Source: Streptomyces sp. V4I2
Lineage (GTDB): Bacteria > Actinomycetota > Actinomycetes > Streptomycetales > Streptomycetaceae
Length of the DNA: 64,000 nt
Reading direction: 5' to 3'
Assembly: GCF_030817655.1 (NCBI RefSeq)
Contig: NZ_JAUSZM010000003.1
Coordinates: 372,001 to 436,000, forward strand
In this document: one piece after another, positions 52,927-62,716 of the stretch
Numbering within the stretch: position 1 is the stretch's first letter
Layout of the letters: each line of letters opens with the position of its first letter
Notes under the pieces: model-generated
The model's input: the letters and a program-made list of their open reading frames with translations, nothing else
Told to the model about the DNA's origin: nothing
Databases searched by the model: none
Program-made: the position numbers and the translations under genes

Positions 52927-54699
52927 GTGACCGACGACCAGATTCTTCTCGGACTGGCACTGACCATGGTGCTCGCCACCGGCTCACAGATCCTGGCGAG
53001 CAAGCTGCGCGTACCTGCCCTGATCCTGCTGCTGCCCGCGGGATTCGCCGCCGGCGCCCTCACCGATGTCGTCCACCCCGACAAGCTGATGGGGGCGAAC
53101 TTCTCCGCCCTGGTGTCCCTGGCCGTGGCGGTGATCCTCTACGACGCCGGTCTGGGCCTCAATCTGCGCAACCTGACCGGTCCGACGCGGTGGATCGTGG
53201 GCAGACTGCTGCTGTACGGGGTCCTGGTGACGTTTCTGGTCACCGCCGCGGTGTCACCCGCCCTGTTCGACATGCCGCTGCGGGTGGCCGCGATGCTCGG
53301 TGTGATCCTCGTCGTCTCGGGGCCGACAGTCGTAGGTCCGCTGCTCGACTACGTACGGCCCAACGACAAGGTCCGACGCATCCTGATCTGGGAAGGAACG
53401 CTGACCGACCCGATCGGCGGCATTCTCGGCGCACTCACCTTCCACGCCATCGCGTCGTCCCACCAGGTCGACATCGGCCGGGGCTACCAGCTGGGCCAGT
53501 TCGGTATCAGCCTTGCCGTCGGCCTGATCGGCGGAGCCGTCGGCGCGATGCTGCTGTGGTGGACGCTGCGCGTCCTGCGCCTCGGCGAGACGCTGGGCAC
53601 GCTTGCACAGCTCGCGACGGTGATCGCCGTGTCGGCCGGCTGTGACATCGTCCGGGACGACACGGGACTCATCGCCGCGATCGTCACGGGACTGGCCGTC
53701 ACCAACATCCGCGGCTTCGACATGCCCGCTCGCCGGCCCTTCTTCGAGACCCTGGTCCAGCTGATCATCGGCGTGCTGTTCGTCTCCATCTCGACCACCG
53801 TCACCCCGTCCTCGCTGGTCCCCGTACTGCTCCCCGCCCTCGCCCTGATCGCGATCCTCGTACTGGTGGTGCGTCCCCTGGTCGCCTTCGCCGCAACGGC
53901 ACGTTCGGGCCTGACCCGGGGAGAACGGGCATTCATCGGGTGGATGGACCCGCGCGGCATCGTCGCCGCCGCCACGGCGTCGGCCTTCTCGGCCGGGCTC
54001 GTCGACCAAGGGGTGACCGGCGCCTCCAGGATCCTCCCGGTGACCTTCCTGGTCATCGTGGGAACCGTCCTGCTGTACGCGCTGACCGCGGTCCCGGTGG
54101 CCCGACGGCTGGCCGTCGTCAAACCGTCGGGCACACGCATCCTCCTGGTGGGCGGAGAGCCCTGGGTGGTCGACCTGGGGCGGTCCCTGCAATCCGCCGG
54201 ACTCGACATGCTGATGTGGGCAGGGCTCGACGAGGAGCGGCAAAGGATCAAGGATGCGGGGATCCAGCTGGCCAGGGGCGATCTGCTGGCCACGGCCACC
54301 AACCCCGGGGCACGGCTGGAGGGGGTGACCGCCGTGTTCCTGGCCACCGACGACGACGACTTCAACGCCCTCGCCTCGGTCGTGATGCAGGACAACGTCG
54401 AGGGCCCTGTCTACCGGGTCGGACCTCCGCACGAAAGCCACGGCGTCGTCGCCCCCTACACCGGCGGTGCCATCCTCTTCGGCAGTACACTCGTCCGGCA
54501 CGCCCTGGCAGCGCGTTACGAGGCGGGAGCCCGCTTCCTGGTCCAGCCTGCCTCCATCCCGGTGCCCGCCGGCCGCCACGACACGCTCTTCGTGGTGCGG
54601 GCCAACCACCGGCTCGAACCGGTCACCCGCACCGGCCCCGTCACGCCGCAAGAGGGCGACAGCGTCGTACTGCTCGGCTCCGCCCCTCCCCCGCCGTAG
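52927..54699 (+). CDS. CPA1-type cation:proton antiporter with C-terminal TrkA-N domain
   Basis: 590 aa from GTG 52927 after AAGGAGG. About 12 helices (LILLLPAGFAAGALTDVVHP, VSLAVAVILYDAGLGLNLRN and so on) include the ion-site pattern ILIWEGTLTDPIGGILGALT with Asp. A cytoplasmic Rossmann TrkA-N domain follows from about residue 400 (TRILLVGGEPWVVDLGRSLQ, then VTAVFLATDDDDFNALASVV), with a TrkA-C-like end. It exchanges Na+ or K+ for H+, gated by nucleotide. Its place right after cydAB suggests a joint role in membrane energetics (inference). Confidence 0.9.
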   Translation: MTDDQILLGLALTMVLATGSQILASKLRVPALILLLPAGFAAGALTDVVHPDKLMGANFSALVSLAVAVILYDAGLGLNLRNLTGPTRWIVGRLLLYGVLVTFLVTAAVSPALFDMPLRVAAMLGVILVVSGPTVVGPLLDYVRPNDKVRRILIWEGTLTDPIGGILGALTFHAIASSHQVDIGRGYQLGQFGISLAVGLIGGAVGAMLLWWTLRVLRLGETLGTLAQLATVIAVSAGCDIVRDDTGLIAAIVTGLAVTNIRGFDMPARRPFFETLVQLIIGVLFVSISTTVTPSSLVPVLLPALALIAILVLVVRPLVAFAATARSGLTRGERAFIGWMDPRGIVAAATASAFSAGLVDQGVTGASRILPVTFLVIVGTVLLYALTAVPVARRLAVVKPSGTRILLVGGEPWVVDLGRSLQSAGLDMLMWAGLDEERQRIKDAGIQLARGDLLATATNPGARLEGVTAVFLATDDDDFNALASVVMQDNVEGPVYRVGPPHESHGVVAPYTGGAILFGSTLVRHALAARYEAGARFLVQPASIPVPAGRHDTLFVVRANHRLEPVTRTGPVTPQEGDSVVLLGSAPPPP

Positions 54700-54722
54700 G
54701 CCTCGACCAGCCGCCGCCCGGG

Positions 54723-56570
54723 CTACGTCGCGCCCGCATGGGCCCGGTTGAGCGTCGCGTCCAGGGTGATGGCCGCATCGATCAGCGCGAGGTGCGTGAA
54801 CGCCTGTGGGAAGTTGCCGAGCTGTCGCCCCGTCAGGTCGATCTCCTCGGAATACAGCCCCAGGTGGTTGGCGTACGTGAGCATCTGCTCCAGTACGAGC
54901 CTGGCCTGATCGGTCCGCCCGGCTCGTGCCAGGGCATCGACGTACATGAACGTGCACAGGGAGAAGGTCCCTTCGGAGCCGCGCAGTCCATCGGGCGACA
55001 CCTCCGGGTTGTAGCGGTAGACCAGGCTGTCGCTGACCAGCTCGCGGTCCACGGCGTCCAGCGTGGAGCCCCACATCGGGTCGTCCGGGGTGATGAAGCC
55101 GACCGTCGGCATCCGCAGCAGCGAAGAGTCCAATACGTCACTGCCGTAGTGCTGCACGAAAGCCTCGTGCTTCGGATCCCATCCCTGTGTCAGCACCTGG
55201 TCGTAGATCCGGTCACGTTCGGTCGCCCAGCGCCCACGGGCCGCCGGACGGCCACTCACCGAGGAAAGCCGCAGGGCCCGGTCGAAGGCGACCCACGACA
55301 TCACCCGGCCGTAGGTGAAGTCCTTGCGTCCGCCGCGGGTCTCCCACAGTCCCTCGCCGGGCTGATCCCAGTGGTCGACCAGCCAGTCGAGGAGTGTGTG
55401 CAGTGCGGTCCAGCCCTTGATGTCGAGCTGGATTCCGTGTTGGTGCGCGAAGTAGATGCTGTCCAGCGCCTCGCCGTAGATGTCCATCTGCATCTGGTTC
55501 GCGGCCCCGTTGCCGATGCGCACAGGAGCGGAGCCCTCGTACCCCGCCCAGTGCTCCAAAGTCTCCTCCACCAGGTCGGAAGAGCCGTCGACCCGGTACA
55601 TGATGTTCAGCGGTCCCGTATCGGTGTCTCCCCCGGCCTCTTCCCTCACGCGATCGCGCAGCCAGCTGATGAACGCTGTCGCCTCTTCCTTGAAACCCAG
55701 GCCGAGCAGGGCGTAGACCGAGAAGGAGGCATCCCGGATCCAGGTGAACCGGTAGTCCCAGTTGCGCTCGCCGCCCAGCTGCTCCGGCAGGCCCGCCGTG
55801 GGGGCCGCGACCAGGGCTCCACTCGGCGCATAGGTCATGAGCTTCAGCGTCACGGCCGAGCGTTCCACCGCCTCGCGCCACCGGCCCGAGTAACGGGACT
55901 GGGCGAGCCATGACCGCCAGAAGCGGATCGTCTCCGCGTGGAGCTGCTGGAACTCCGCGACACGGATTTCATGGGGCGGCCCATCCGGCGACGACTCCAG
56001 GACGACGCCGCGCTGCTGTCCGGCCCGCAGGGGCAGGGTGAAGTGAAGATCCCGGTCACCCGACAGCAGGTTCAGCAGCCGCTCGTCCTCCGGCTCGCGG
56101 ACGGCGTGCACGGCCACTTCCAGTCCTGGTGAGGTGAACACCGCGCCGTGCTCCGTGATGTGCAGTTCGTGCGGTGCGCGGCCGTAGTCGAACCGGGGGG
56201 CGATGTCCCCTTCGAACGTCATGCTGCCACGCACACACCGCAGCATGCGGACGAGACGATGGCGGTCGGTTGCGACGGCTCCGGTCACCGGCATGAAGTC
56301 GACCACTTCGCCGGTGCCGGACTCCGTCATGAAGCGGGTGACGAGAATGGCCGTGTCGGGAAAGTACAGCTGCTTCGTCGTGTAGGTCGTGTTGGCAGGC
56401 CGGACAGTGAAGTGACCGCCCTTTTCCCAATCCAGCAGAGCGCCGAACACACTGGGCGAATCGAATCGCGGACAGCAGAACCAGTCGATGGTGCCGTCAG
56501 TGGTCACCAGGGCCGCCGTCTGCAGATCACCGATCAGGCCATGGTCTTCGATCAACGGGGATTCATTCAT
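54723..56570 (-). CDS. Glycoside hydrolase family 15 protein (trehalase/glucoamylase-like)
   Basis: 615 aa from ATG 56570 (MNESPLIEDHGLIGDLQTAA). It has an N-terminal beta-sandwich and a C-terminal (alpha/alpha)6 barrel. Family motifs are GERNWDYRFTWIRDASFSVY, GLWETRGGRKDFTYGRVMSW with the acid Glu, and RTDQARLVLEQMLTYANHLG LYSEEID with the base Glu, then GNFPQAFTHLALIDAAITLD. Actinobacterial members of this branch include GH15 trehalases; alpha-glucosidase activity is the alternative. There is no signal peptide, so it is cytoplasmic. Confidence 0.92.
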   Translation of the reverse strand: MNESPLIEDHGLIGDLQTAALVTTDGTIDWFCCPRFDSPSVFGALLDWEKGGHFTVRPANTTYTTKQLYFPDTAILVTRFMTESGTGEVVDFMPVTGAVATDRHRLVRMLRCVRGSMTFEGDIAPRFDYGRAPHELHITEHGAVFTSPGLEVAVHAVREPEDERLLNLLSGDRDLHFTLPLRAGQQRGVVLESSPDGPPHEIRVAEFQQLHAETIRFWRSWLAQSRYSGRWREAVERSAVTLKLMTYAPSGALVAAPTAGLPEQLGGERNWDYRFTWIRDASFSVYALLGLGFKEEATAFISWLRDRVREEAGGDTDTGPLNIMYRVDGSSDLVEETLEHWAGYEGSAPVRIGNGAANQMQMDIYGEALDSIYFAHQHGIQLDIKGWTALHTLLDWLVDHWDQPGEGLWETRGGRKDFTYGRVMSWVAFDRALRLSSVSGRPAARGRWATERDRIYDQVLTQGWDPKHEAFVQHYGSDVLDSSLLRMPTVGFITPDDPMWGSTLDAVDRELVSDSLVYRYNPEVSPDGLRGSEGTFSLCTFMYVDALARAGRTDQARLVLEQMLTYANHLGLYSEEIDLTGRQLGNFPQAFTHLALIDAAITLDATLNRAHAGAT

Positions 56571-56840
56571 CAACAGCCTGCTTTCACCCAGAAGCGAACC
56601 CCCAGCCGGTCCGGCGTACTCCGCGCATGTCATCGGGCGTCGACCGGACGGCGGAAACGCCGCACGAGGACTCGTAGCAGTGGTTCACCTGTCCAGCCTA
56701 TGCAAGAAGGTCCCGTCGGTCCTGCTGAACGAATCCAGCGGCTGCACTGCTGATGCCGTGCCGCTGCGCACGTCCATTCATTGCCATACGGTGGCCGTAC
56801 CTGCAACGAAGGCCCTCCCGGCCGAGGGAAAGGTACGGGC

Positions 56841-56990
56841 ATGCGCAGCATGATGTCCTGGGCCTCCGTATTCCGACTGCGGCAGTACACAAAGGCCAGC
56901 TTGTGGATCGTGCCGCTGTTCGGAATGGCGCTGGGCGTCGTCCTCGCCGAATTGGCCATTGCCGCCAACGGGGCGGACTGGCCGCCGAGC
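56841..56990 (+). pseudogene. 5' part of a DUF2254 membrane protein gene
   Basis: It starts at ATG 56841 with AAAGG upstream: MRSMMSWASVFRLRQYTKAS, then LWIVPLFGMALGVVLAELAI (helix 1) and ANGADWPPS. It is cut after the codon AGC by the composite transposon. The rest resumes at 62871 in the same frame (GWRYSATTASGVLSSIVG). Before the insertion it would have been a normal DUF2254 gene. Confidence 0.9.
56981..56990. repeat. 10-bp target site duplication GCCGCCGAGC (second copy 62861-62870)
   Basis: Perfect direct repeats directly outside the CAGGGCTGATGCG end at 56991 and the CATCAGCCTTG end at 62860. The length fits ISAs1-family duplications (8-10 bp). Confidence 0.9.
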
Positions 56991-56996
56991 CAGGGC

Positions 56997-57216
56997 TGAT
57001 GCGTTCTCAGCTTGTGAGATGGGGCAGGTCGAGTACGTGCTCGGGCCGTGACCGGTAGTGGTCGGTGGCAGCGGCGAGGTTCGCCCAGCCGGCTTGGCGC
57101 ATGAGGCCGATGGCGAGGTTGCGCAGGGTCGCCATGACGCGGGGCGCGTTTCGGGTGCGGACGCGGGAGGCATCCTCGGCGAACGTGACATCTCGTAGGT
57201 GGTGCAGGGCCTCATC
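56997..57216 (-). pseudogene. C-terminal remnant of an ISAs1 transposase (left arm of the composite transposon)
   Basis: The frame reads [56 protein letters not shown], closely matching the tail of the intact copy ([20 protein letters not shown]). It is truncated at about 57216; only the outer end needed for transposition remains. Confidence 0.9.
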
Positions 57217-57268
57217 AGGTCTTCTCGACGAGGCATCGCAGCTCGTGGACGTCGGTAGGGTGTCTGCT

Positions 57269-57790
57269 GTGAATCTCCAGGAGTTACTCGACAAGCAGGT
57301 CGATCTTCGCGGTGCCCCGGCCGTGATAGCGGGGCTTTCCGCAGCGGGGGCAAGAAGCGTGGCTATGCGCGGGGCGGTTCGGGTGACCTCGGATTCGTGC
57401 TTTCGAATCGCGTCGTTGACGAAGATCTTCACCTCTACTGCGCTCGTGCAGACATTGCGGGAGAACGATGTCCCGCTGAGCACACCCGCCATCGAGCTGC
57501 TTCCAGGCCTCGCGCCTGACTGGCGAGCCGATGTGAGCCTCACCATCGAGCAGATCCTCGGGCAGGTCTCGGGGCTGCGCGAGTCCGTGGACGCGACCAC
57601 TGTGTCCGCTTTGGGCGACGGACGTCACGCGCTCAACGAGGCAGCCCGACTCGTAGTACGCGCTGGGCACGAACTGGAGCCCGGGACGCGCTGGTCCTAC
57701 TACAACGGCAACTACTTCCTGGCCGGTGCGATCCTCGCGGCCCTCAGCGGCGCTTCGTACGAGAGGGCATTGAAGAAGAAGCTGCTCGAA
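57269..57790 (+). pseudogene. Serine beta-lactamase-like hydrolase, first half
   Basis: It starts at GTG 57269 ([19 protein letters not shown]), with GGTAGGG 8 nt before. It contains the class C-type SxxK motif in [12 protein letters not shown] (nucleophile Ser, general-base Lys) and YxN in RWSYYNGNYFLAGA. At codon boundary 57790/57791 the IS1380-type element begins. The second half resumes in frame at 59460; joined, they give about 322 aa, a normal size for this family of penicillin-binding-protein-like hydrolases. The substrate is unknown. Confidence 0.85.
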
Positions 57791-57918
57791 CCTAGCCTCG
57801 CGCTTTCACGAGGTGGGCTGTTCCAAGAGTTGATCAGAAACACGGAAAGTGCCCTTGACCTGCAACGATAGGACTTGCTGAGGGTCCTGTTGGCTGCAAG
57901 GAAAAGAGCACTTTCCAG

Positions 57919-59295
57919 GTGAGAGAGCCTATCTCGTCGTACCCACGTGTCAGTGTCCAGGGAGACGGTCGGCAGGTGGTCTCGCAGGCCGGTGCGGTCC
58001 TGCTGCTGGAGACGGTCCGCAAGACGGGCCTTGACCAGGCGATATCCGCAGCTCTGGCTCCGTGGCGCAAACCGCGGGCCGTCCACGATCCCGGCAAGAT
58101 CCTCCTGGACGTCGCCATAGCGGTCGCACTGGGCGGGGACTGCCTCGCGGACGTCACCATGCTGCGGTGTGAGCCGGCCGTCTTCGGCCCGGTCGCCTCC
58201 GACCCGACCGTCTCCCGCCTGATCGACACCCTCGCCGCATCCGGCGAGAAAGCCCTGCAGGCCATCCGGTCCGCACGCTCCGAAGTCCGCCATCGTGCCT
58301 GGTCGTTGGCCGGCGAGAACGCCCCGGACGCCGACGGCCAGGTCACCGTCGACCTCGACGGCGTCCTCGTGCTCGCCCACTCCGACAAGCAGGACGCGGC
58401 CGCGACCTGGAAGAAGACCTACGGCCATCACCCGCTGACGGCCTTCGTCGACCACGGACCGGGCGGAACCGGAGAGCCCGTCGCCACCCTCCTCAGACCG
58501 GGAAACGCGGGCTCCAACACCGCCGCCGACCACATCACCACCGCCCAACTCGCCCTGGCCCAACTGCCCAAGCGCTACCGACGAGGACGGCAGACGCTGA
58601 TCCGTACGGACTCCGCCGGCGGAACCCACGACTTCGTGTCCTGGCTCGCGAAGCAGGGCCGATGGCTGTCCTACTCGGTCGGTATGACGGTCACCGAAGC
58701 GATCCACGAGCATGTGCTGAAGGTCCCCGCCTCGGCCTGGACCCCGGCCGTCGAGGCCGACGGTGAGGCCCGGGACGGGGCCTGGGCCGCCGAGCTCACC
58801 GGCAGGCTCCTGGACGGCTGGCCCAAGGGCATGCGGCTCATCGTCCGCAAGGAACGGCCCCATCCCGGCGCCCAGTTGAGGATCACGGACGCGGACGGCA
58901 TGCGGATCACGTGCTTCGCGACCAACACCACCGGCCGGCCGATCGCCGAGCTCGAGCTGCGTCACCGGCTCCGGGCACGGGCCGAGGACCGGATCCGGGC
59001 CGCCCGGGCCACCGGCCTGCGCAACCTGCCCCTGCACGACACCGCCCAGAACCGGGTCTGGATGGAGATCGTCCAGATCGCGCTCGACCTGCTGGCCTGG
59101 ATGCCCATGCTCGCCCTGACCGGCCAGGCCCGTCTCTGGGAACCCCGCCGCCTGCGATTCCGCCTGTTCTCCGCAGCCGGCCGGCTCGTCACCACCGGTC
59201 GGCGCAGGATTCTCCGCCTCGCCCGGCACTGGCCCTGGACCGGCGAGATCACCGCTGCCCTCGAACGACTCGCGCTCCTGCCCGACCCCGGCTGA
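57919..59295 (+). CDS. IS1380-family transposase
   Basis: 458 aa from GTG 57919. Family features are VSQAGAVLLLETVRKTGLDQ, then LDVAIAVALGGDCLADVTML, SDPTVSRLIDTLA, VDLDGVLVLAHSDKQDAAAT with the first Asp, RTDSAGGTHDFVSWLAKQGR with the second Asp, and VWMEIVQIALDLLAWMPMLA with the late Glu. It appears intact and possibly active. Confidence 0.92.
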   Translation: MREPISSYPRVSVQGDGRQVVSQAGAVLLLETVRKTGLDQAISAALAPWRKPRAVHDPGKILLDVAIAVALGGDCLADVTMLRCEPAVFGPVASDPTVSRLIDTLAASGEKALQAIRSARSEVRHRAWSLAGENAPDADGQVTVDLDGVLVLAHSDKQDAAATWKKTYGHHPLTAFVDHGPGGTGEPVATLLRPGNAGSNTAADHITTAQLALAQLPKRYRRGRQTLIRTDSAGGTHDFVSWLAKQGRWLSYSVGMTVTEAIHEHVLKVPASAWTPAVEADGEARDGAWAAELTGRLLDGWPKGMRLIVRKERPHPGAQLRITDADGMRITCFATNTTGRPIAELELRHRLRARAEDRIRAARATGLRNLPLHDTAQNRVWMEIVQIALDLLAWMPMLALTGQARLWEPRRLRFRLFSAAGRLVTTGRRRILRLARHWPWTGEITAALERLALLPDPG

Positions 59296-59411
59296 CCAGC
59301 AACCCACCGTCCCTGCGACAGCATCACCCGCCCCGGGCAGTGGAACCCGGCGCCCACCCGACGCGACAGCCGGGCCACCGGGCTACCCGGTATCAGCTCC
59401 GGAAGGCAAAA

Positions 59412-59438
59412 GGGTCCACCGACTCCGTCGGCGGACCC
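59412..59438 (+). terminator. Strong hairpin near the right end of the IS1380-type element
   Basis: GGGTCCACCGAC and GTCGGCGGACCC form a 12-bp stem with one mismatch around a TCC loop. It lies after the transposase gene, consistent with a terminator or an end structure of the element. Confidence 0.65.
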
Positions 59439-59459
59439 TCAAGAAAGATCGAGGCTAGG

Positions 59460-59906
59460 CATCTCTCTCGAACGAGTTTCGACACACCGCGCGATTCGGT
59501 CACCGGTTGGGACGGTCCGACCGAGCTCCCACTACTCGGTTACCCACGCTCGCGCCGCCCCAGCGGAGGTTTGTGGTCGTCTGTCTCGGATCTCCTGGCA
59601 CTTGGTGAAGGACTGCTCGCTGATCGCGCCCTTCTGGAGGACATCCGCCGACCGCGCACCACGCCGGACGACCCCATGGCGTACGGCCTCGGATGGGCAC
59701 TTGGTCCTTCAGGCCAGATGTATCTCAATGGGCGTCTGCCCGGATACCTGGCCGCGATGCTTCTGGTTCCCGACAAGGACTACGTGAGCGTTCTCGTCAC
59801 CAACCAGCAGAGGGCTCTCCCCTCGGTGGCAAGAGCCCTCAGCGACATGCAGCAGCCTCTGACTCGAAATGACCTCGCAACAGCGATTGAACGCTTCGCT
59901 GCCTGA
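59460..59906 (+). pseudogene. Serine beta-lactamase-like hydrolase, second half
   Basis: The frame continues from the first half: HLSRTSFDTPRDSVTGWDGP, then RRPSGGLWSSVSDLLALGEG and PMAYGLGWALGPSGQMYLNG, ending LATAIERFAA. The third beta-lactamase motif (KTG/HTG) is replaced by the YLNGRLPGYLAAM segment (NG-RLPG), so it is more like an esterase or peptidase than a true beta-lactamase. It is inactive as split. Confidence 0.85.
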
Positions 59907-60081
59907 GAGGGCGGTATGTGAGTTGGTAGGTGATTCGCCGTCACCTGAACGTATGGGAATGCGACATCCCAGCAGGTCGGCGGGCTCGGGCGTGCTGGGC
60001 TGAACACCGTGAGCGAGCGCAAGCCCTACAAGAGCGGCCGTCGCAGGTAGTCTGGCCCCGCCAATGACACCGGGAGGCAGC

Positions 60082-60750
60082 GTGAGGCTTCTTCTTACTT
60101 CCGCCGGCATCAAGAACACGAGCATCCACAACGCGCTGGTCGACCTACTGGGCAAACCGATCGCCGACTCCAACGCCCTCTGTATCCCCACTGCGGGGTA
60201 CGGGCACCCCCAGGGCAGTCCTGCTGGGACATGGCGTTTCATCACCGGTCAGTCCTCCACACCCATGTGTGAGCTGGGTTGGAAGTCCTTGGGAGTGCTG
60301 GAGCTCACCGCGCTGCCCAGCATCGACGAAGAACGCTGGGTCCCCTGGGTCCGAGAGGCAGACGTCCTGCTGGTGAATGGCGGCGACGCCCTGTACCTGT
60401 GCCACTGGATGCGGCAGTCCGGGCTGGCGGATCTCCTGCCGTCGCTGCGCGAGACCGTCTGGGTGGGTCTGAGCGCCGGGAGCATGGTGATGACCCCCCG
60501 TATCGGGGAGGACTTCGTCGAGTGGAAGCCGCCCACCGGTGGCGACAGCGCGCTGGGCATCGTCGACTTCTCGATCTTCCCGCACCTGGATCACGAGCTC
60601 CTGCCGGAGAACACCATGGCCGACGCCGAGAGATGGGCGGCCGAGATCCCGGGTCCGGCGTACGCGATCGACGACGAGACCGCCATCACAGTGACCGGCG
60701 GCACCGTCGACGTCGTCTCCGAGGGGCACTGGAAGCTGTTCTCCTCCTAG
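60082..60750 (+). CDS. Peptidase family S51 (peptidase E/cyanophycinase-like)
   Basis: 222 aa from GTG 60082, where GGGAGG lies just upstream; ATG 60064 is the alternative. It has a class I glutamine-amidotransferase fold with the nucleophile Ser131 in WVGLSAGSMVMTP, LLVNGGDALYLCHWMRQSGL before it and the family segment DFSIFPHLDHELLPENTM with an His/Asp pair. Peptidase E cleaves N-terminal Asp dipeptides. It is carried as intact cargo of the composite transposon. 59907-60081 upstream shows no gene. Confidence 0.88.
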   Translation: MRLLLTSAGIKNTSIHNALVDLLGKPIADSNALCIPTAGYGHPQGSPAGTWRFITGQSSTPMCELGWKSLGVLELTALPSIDEERWVPWVREADVLLVNGGDALYLCHWMRQSGLADLLPSLRETVWVGLSAGSMVMTPRIGEDFVEWKPPTGGDSALGIVDFSIFPHLDHELLPENTMADAERWAAEIPGPAYAIDDETAITVTGGTVDVVSEGHWKLFSS

Positions 60751-61119
60751 CCGCCAAGCAATAGCGATCGGCAAGCGCCCGCTCATGCCGCACTCAGGGC
60801 GAACGAGGGTACAAGACGGACAGCGCGATCGAGGGGACGAGGAATGGCTGGCCTGCCCTCTGAGACGCTGCAGGTAGGCATTCCACGCGGGTAGGGCGGC
60901 CTTTCGCGTGCGCAGCCAGGTACAGCAACCTACACAGCGGCCAGCGGTAAGCCGACGAGATGACAGGAAACGCGTGCGATGCCCAGCCGTTTGGCAAGAC
61001 AGCTGGCGAATTCGGCGAAAGCCACGAGACTGACGGCTCTTGTCGCGGCGCAGCCTCGATCGAGCAGTTGCATCCGCTCCTGCCGATGAACGTGCTGAGG
61101 TCAAGTAGCCTGCGTGGGC
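60751..61119. other. Intergenic stretch inside the transposon
   Basis: No gene recognised. Minus-strand frame near 60960-61060 reads AFAEFASCLAKRLGIARVSC, with a helix-turn-helix-like look, but it has no start or family match. Confidence 0.4.
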
Positions 61120-61503
61120 ATGGCGACACATTGGACGCTCGGCTGTGACTCCGCCGATCCGCACCGGCTTGCGGCCTTCTGGGCGCTGGCCCTCGGGTAC
61201 GTGGATGAACCTGGCTACGAGGACGCCGACGGGGCATCGCTTATCGACCCGGACGGCAAGGGCCCAGCCATCGGCTTCCTCAGGGTGCCCGAGCCAAAGA
61301 CGGCCAAGAACAGGATGCACATCGACATTCGGGTAGCCGGAGAGCCGCCGTGGGACATGGGCGAGCGCGAGCAGCTCATCCGCGCCAAGGTGGCCGAACT
61401 GACGGCCGCCGGAGCGAAGACCACGCGCGAAGAGCGTTACGGTGACGACCTCGGGCATGTCGTGATGCACGACCCCGAAGGCAACGAGTTCTGCGTTGCG
61501 TGA
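61120..61503 (+). CDS. VOC (glyoxalase-like domain) family protein
   Basis: 127 aa: THWTLGCDSADPHRLAAFWA, LALGYVDEPGYEDADGASLI, KNRMHIDIRVAG and HVVMHDPEGNEFCVA, the two halves of a glyoxalase_6-type fold with the DPEGNEFC ending. I start at ATG 61120; GTG 61114 is possible. It is small stand-alone cargo of the transposon, just before the right ISAs1. The substrate is unknown. Confidence 0.85.
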   Translation: MATHWTLGCDSADPHRLAAFWALALGYVDEPGYEDADGASLIDPDGKGPAIGFLRVPEPKTAKNRMHIDIRVAGEPPWDMGEREQLIRAKVAELTAAGAKTTREERYGDDLGHVVMHDPEGNEFCVA

Positions 61504-61532
61504 CGCGGACCAGGGGCAGGGGTGATGCGTTC

Positions 61533-62711
61533 TCACGCTGTGAGTCGGAGCATGGCGGTCGCGTGCTGGGGACGTGACCGGTAGTGATCGGCTGCGGCGG
61601 CGATGTTAGTCCAGCCCGCTTGGCGCATGAGTCCGATGGCGAGGTTGCGCAGGGTTGCCATTGCGCGGGGTGCAGTGCCGGTACGTATCCGCGAAGCGTC
61701 CTCTCTGTAGGTGACGTCTCGGATGTGGTGCAGGGCTTCAACTGACCAGTGATCCCGCACGAGTTCGGCGAGTCGTGCCGGGCTGGCCTGCTCAGGCGGC
61801 AGGCTGGTGACCGCGTGGACGGTCTTCGTCTCGACCTTGCCGGTCTTGCGGTGGGTGCGGCGGCGCTTGATCTCCATGGCCTGGACGGCATACGGGAAGA
61901 GCAGGCCGGTCTGGACGGTGCAGACCTTCAGGCGGCGGACCTCGCGGCGGCCGTGCCCGGCCTCGGTGGTGCGGGCCTGCAGCGGGATTTCCCGCCAGGG
62001 CAGGCGCCGCAGTTGCTTGCGCGGCTTCTTCTGGTTGCCCTTGACGACCAGGAGGTAGTGGCCGCCGGCGTTGATGACGTACTCGGCGTGGGCGCGCTGG
62101 GTGTGCATCGCATCGGCGGTGACGACGACGCCGCGCAGGGCGATCCGGTCCAGCAAAGGGGCGAAGGCGGGGATTTCGTTGCTCTTCGCGGCCACCTGGC
62201 GCTGGGCGATCACGGTCTGGCAGGCGTGCAGTGCGGCGGCGAGCAGGTGGATGGCCTCGCCGCCGGTGCGGGATCCGCGCACGGTCTTGCCGTCGACGGC
62301 CAGGCCGACCAGCCTATCGCCGGGTTCGTTAACCGGGTCGGCGGCGAACCGGGTGAGCCAGGCGCCCACGGCGTCGTCCAGGGCGTCGCCGTCCAGGCGG
62401 GACAGGAGTCGTCCCAGCGTGGAGGCGTTCGGTGTGCTGGAGGCCAGTCCCGGTGCCTCGCGCAGGTCGGAGTCGGTATCGGCGGCGAAGCGGGCGATGG
62501 CGGCCAGGGACGTTGCTCCGCCGAGGACGGCGACCAGGCACAGCGCGAGCAGGGAGCCCAGGCGGTAGCGGCGGCCCCGGACCCGGCGTGGATCGGGTAT
62601 CCGGCCCAAGGCCTCGGCCAGGGACATGAGTTGCGACGGTTCCGGATCCGGGCAGGCGGAGTCGATGTCCTCGCAGGGGCGCTGCAGGACACCGATCAGA
62701 GAGGATGGCAC
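61533..62711 (-). CDS. ISAs1-family transposase
   Basis: 392 aa from GTG 62711 ([10 protein letters not shown]); the frame is open to 62750, but that part forms a hairpin. Complete family layout: [60 protein letters not shown] and [20 protein letters not shown] with the catalytic Glu. It is probably active, and is the likely source of transposase for both ends of the composite element. Confidence 0.93.
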   Translation of the reverse strand: MPSSLIGVLQRPCEDIDSACPDPEPSQLMSLAEALGRIPDPRRVRGRRYRLGSLLALCLVAVLGGATSLAAIARFAADTDSDLREAPGLASSTPNASTLGRLLSRLDGDALDDAVGAWLTRFAADPVNEPGDRLVGLAVDGKTVRGSRTGGEAIHLLAAALHACQTVIAQRQVAAKSNEIPAFAPLLDRIALRGVVVTADAMHTQRAHAEYVINAGGHYLLVVKGNQKKPRKQLRRLPWREIPLQARTTEAGHGRREVRRLKVCTVQTGLLFPYAVQAMEIKRRRTHRKTGKVETKTVHAVTSLPPEQASPARLAELVRDHWSVEALHHIRDVTYREDASRIRTGTAPRAMATLRNLAIGLMRQAGWTNIAAAADHYRSRPQHATAMLRLTA

Positions 62712-62716
62712 GCGAA

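Larger units (their letters stand above)
57791..59459 (+). mobile_element. IS1380-family insertion sequence (1,669 bp)
   Basis: Terminal inverted repeats CCTAGCCTCG (57791-57800) and CGAGGCTAGG (59450-59459) continue inward with CTTTC and GAGG matches (about 19 of 23 bp). It carries one transposase gene and a subterminal hairpin. It sits inside the beta-lactamase-like gene. No target duplication is obvious. Confidence 0.85.

Noticed and set aside
53254..55074. 606-aa minus-strand frame opposite the antiporter
   Set aside because: Antisense of a membrane transporter with full family signature; composition not protein-like.
57781..59470. Target duplication flanking the IS1380-type element
   Set aside because: The immediate flanks (CGAA and CATC) do not match; CTCGAA recurs on the right but eight bases away.
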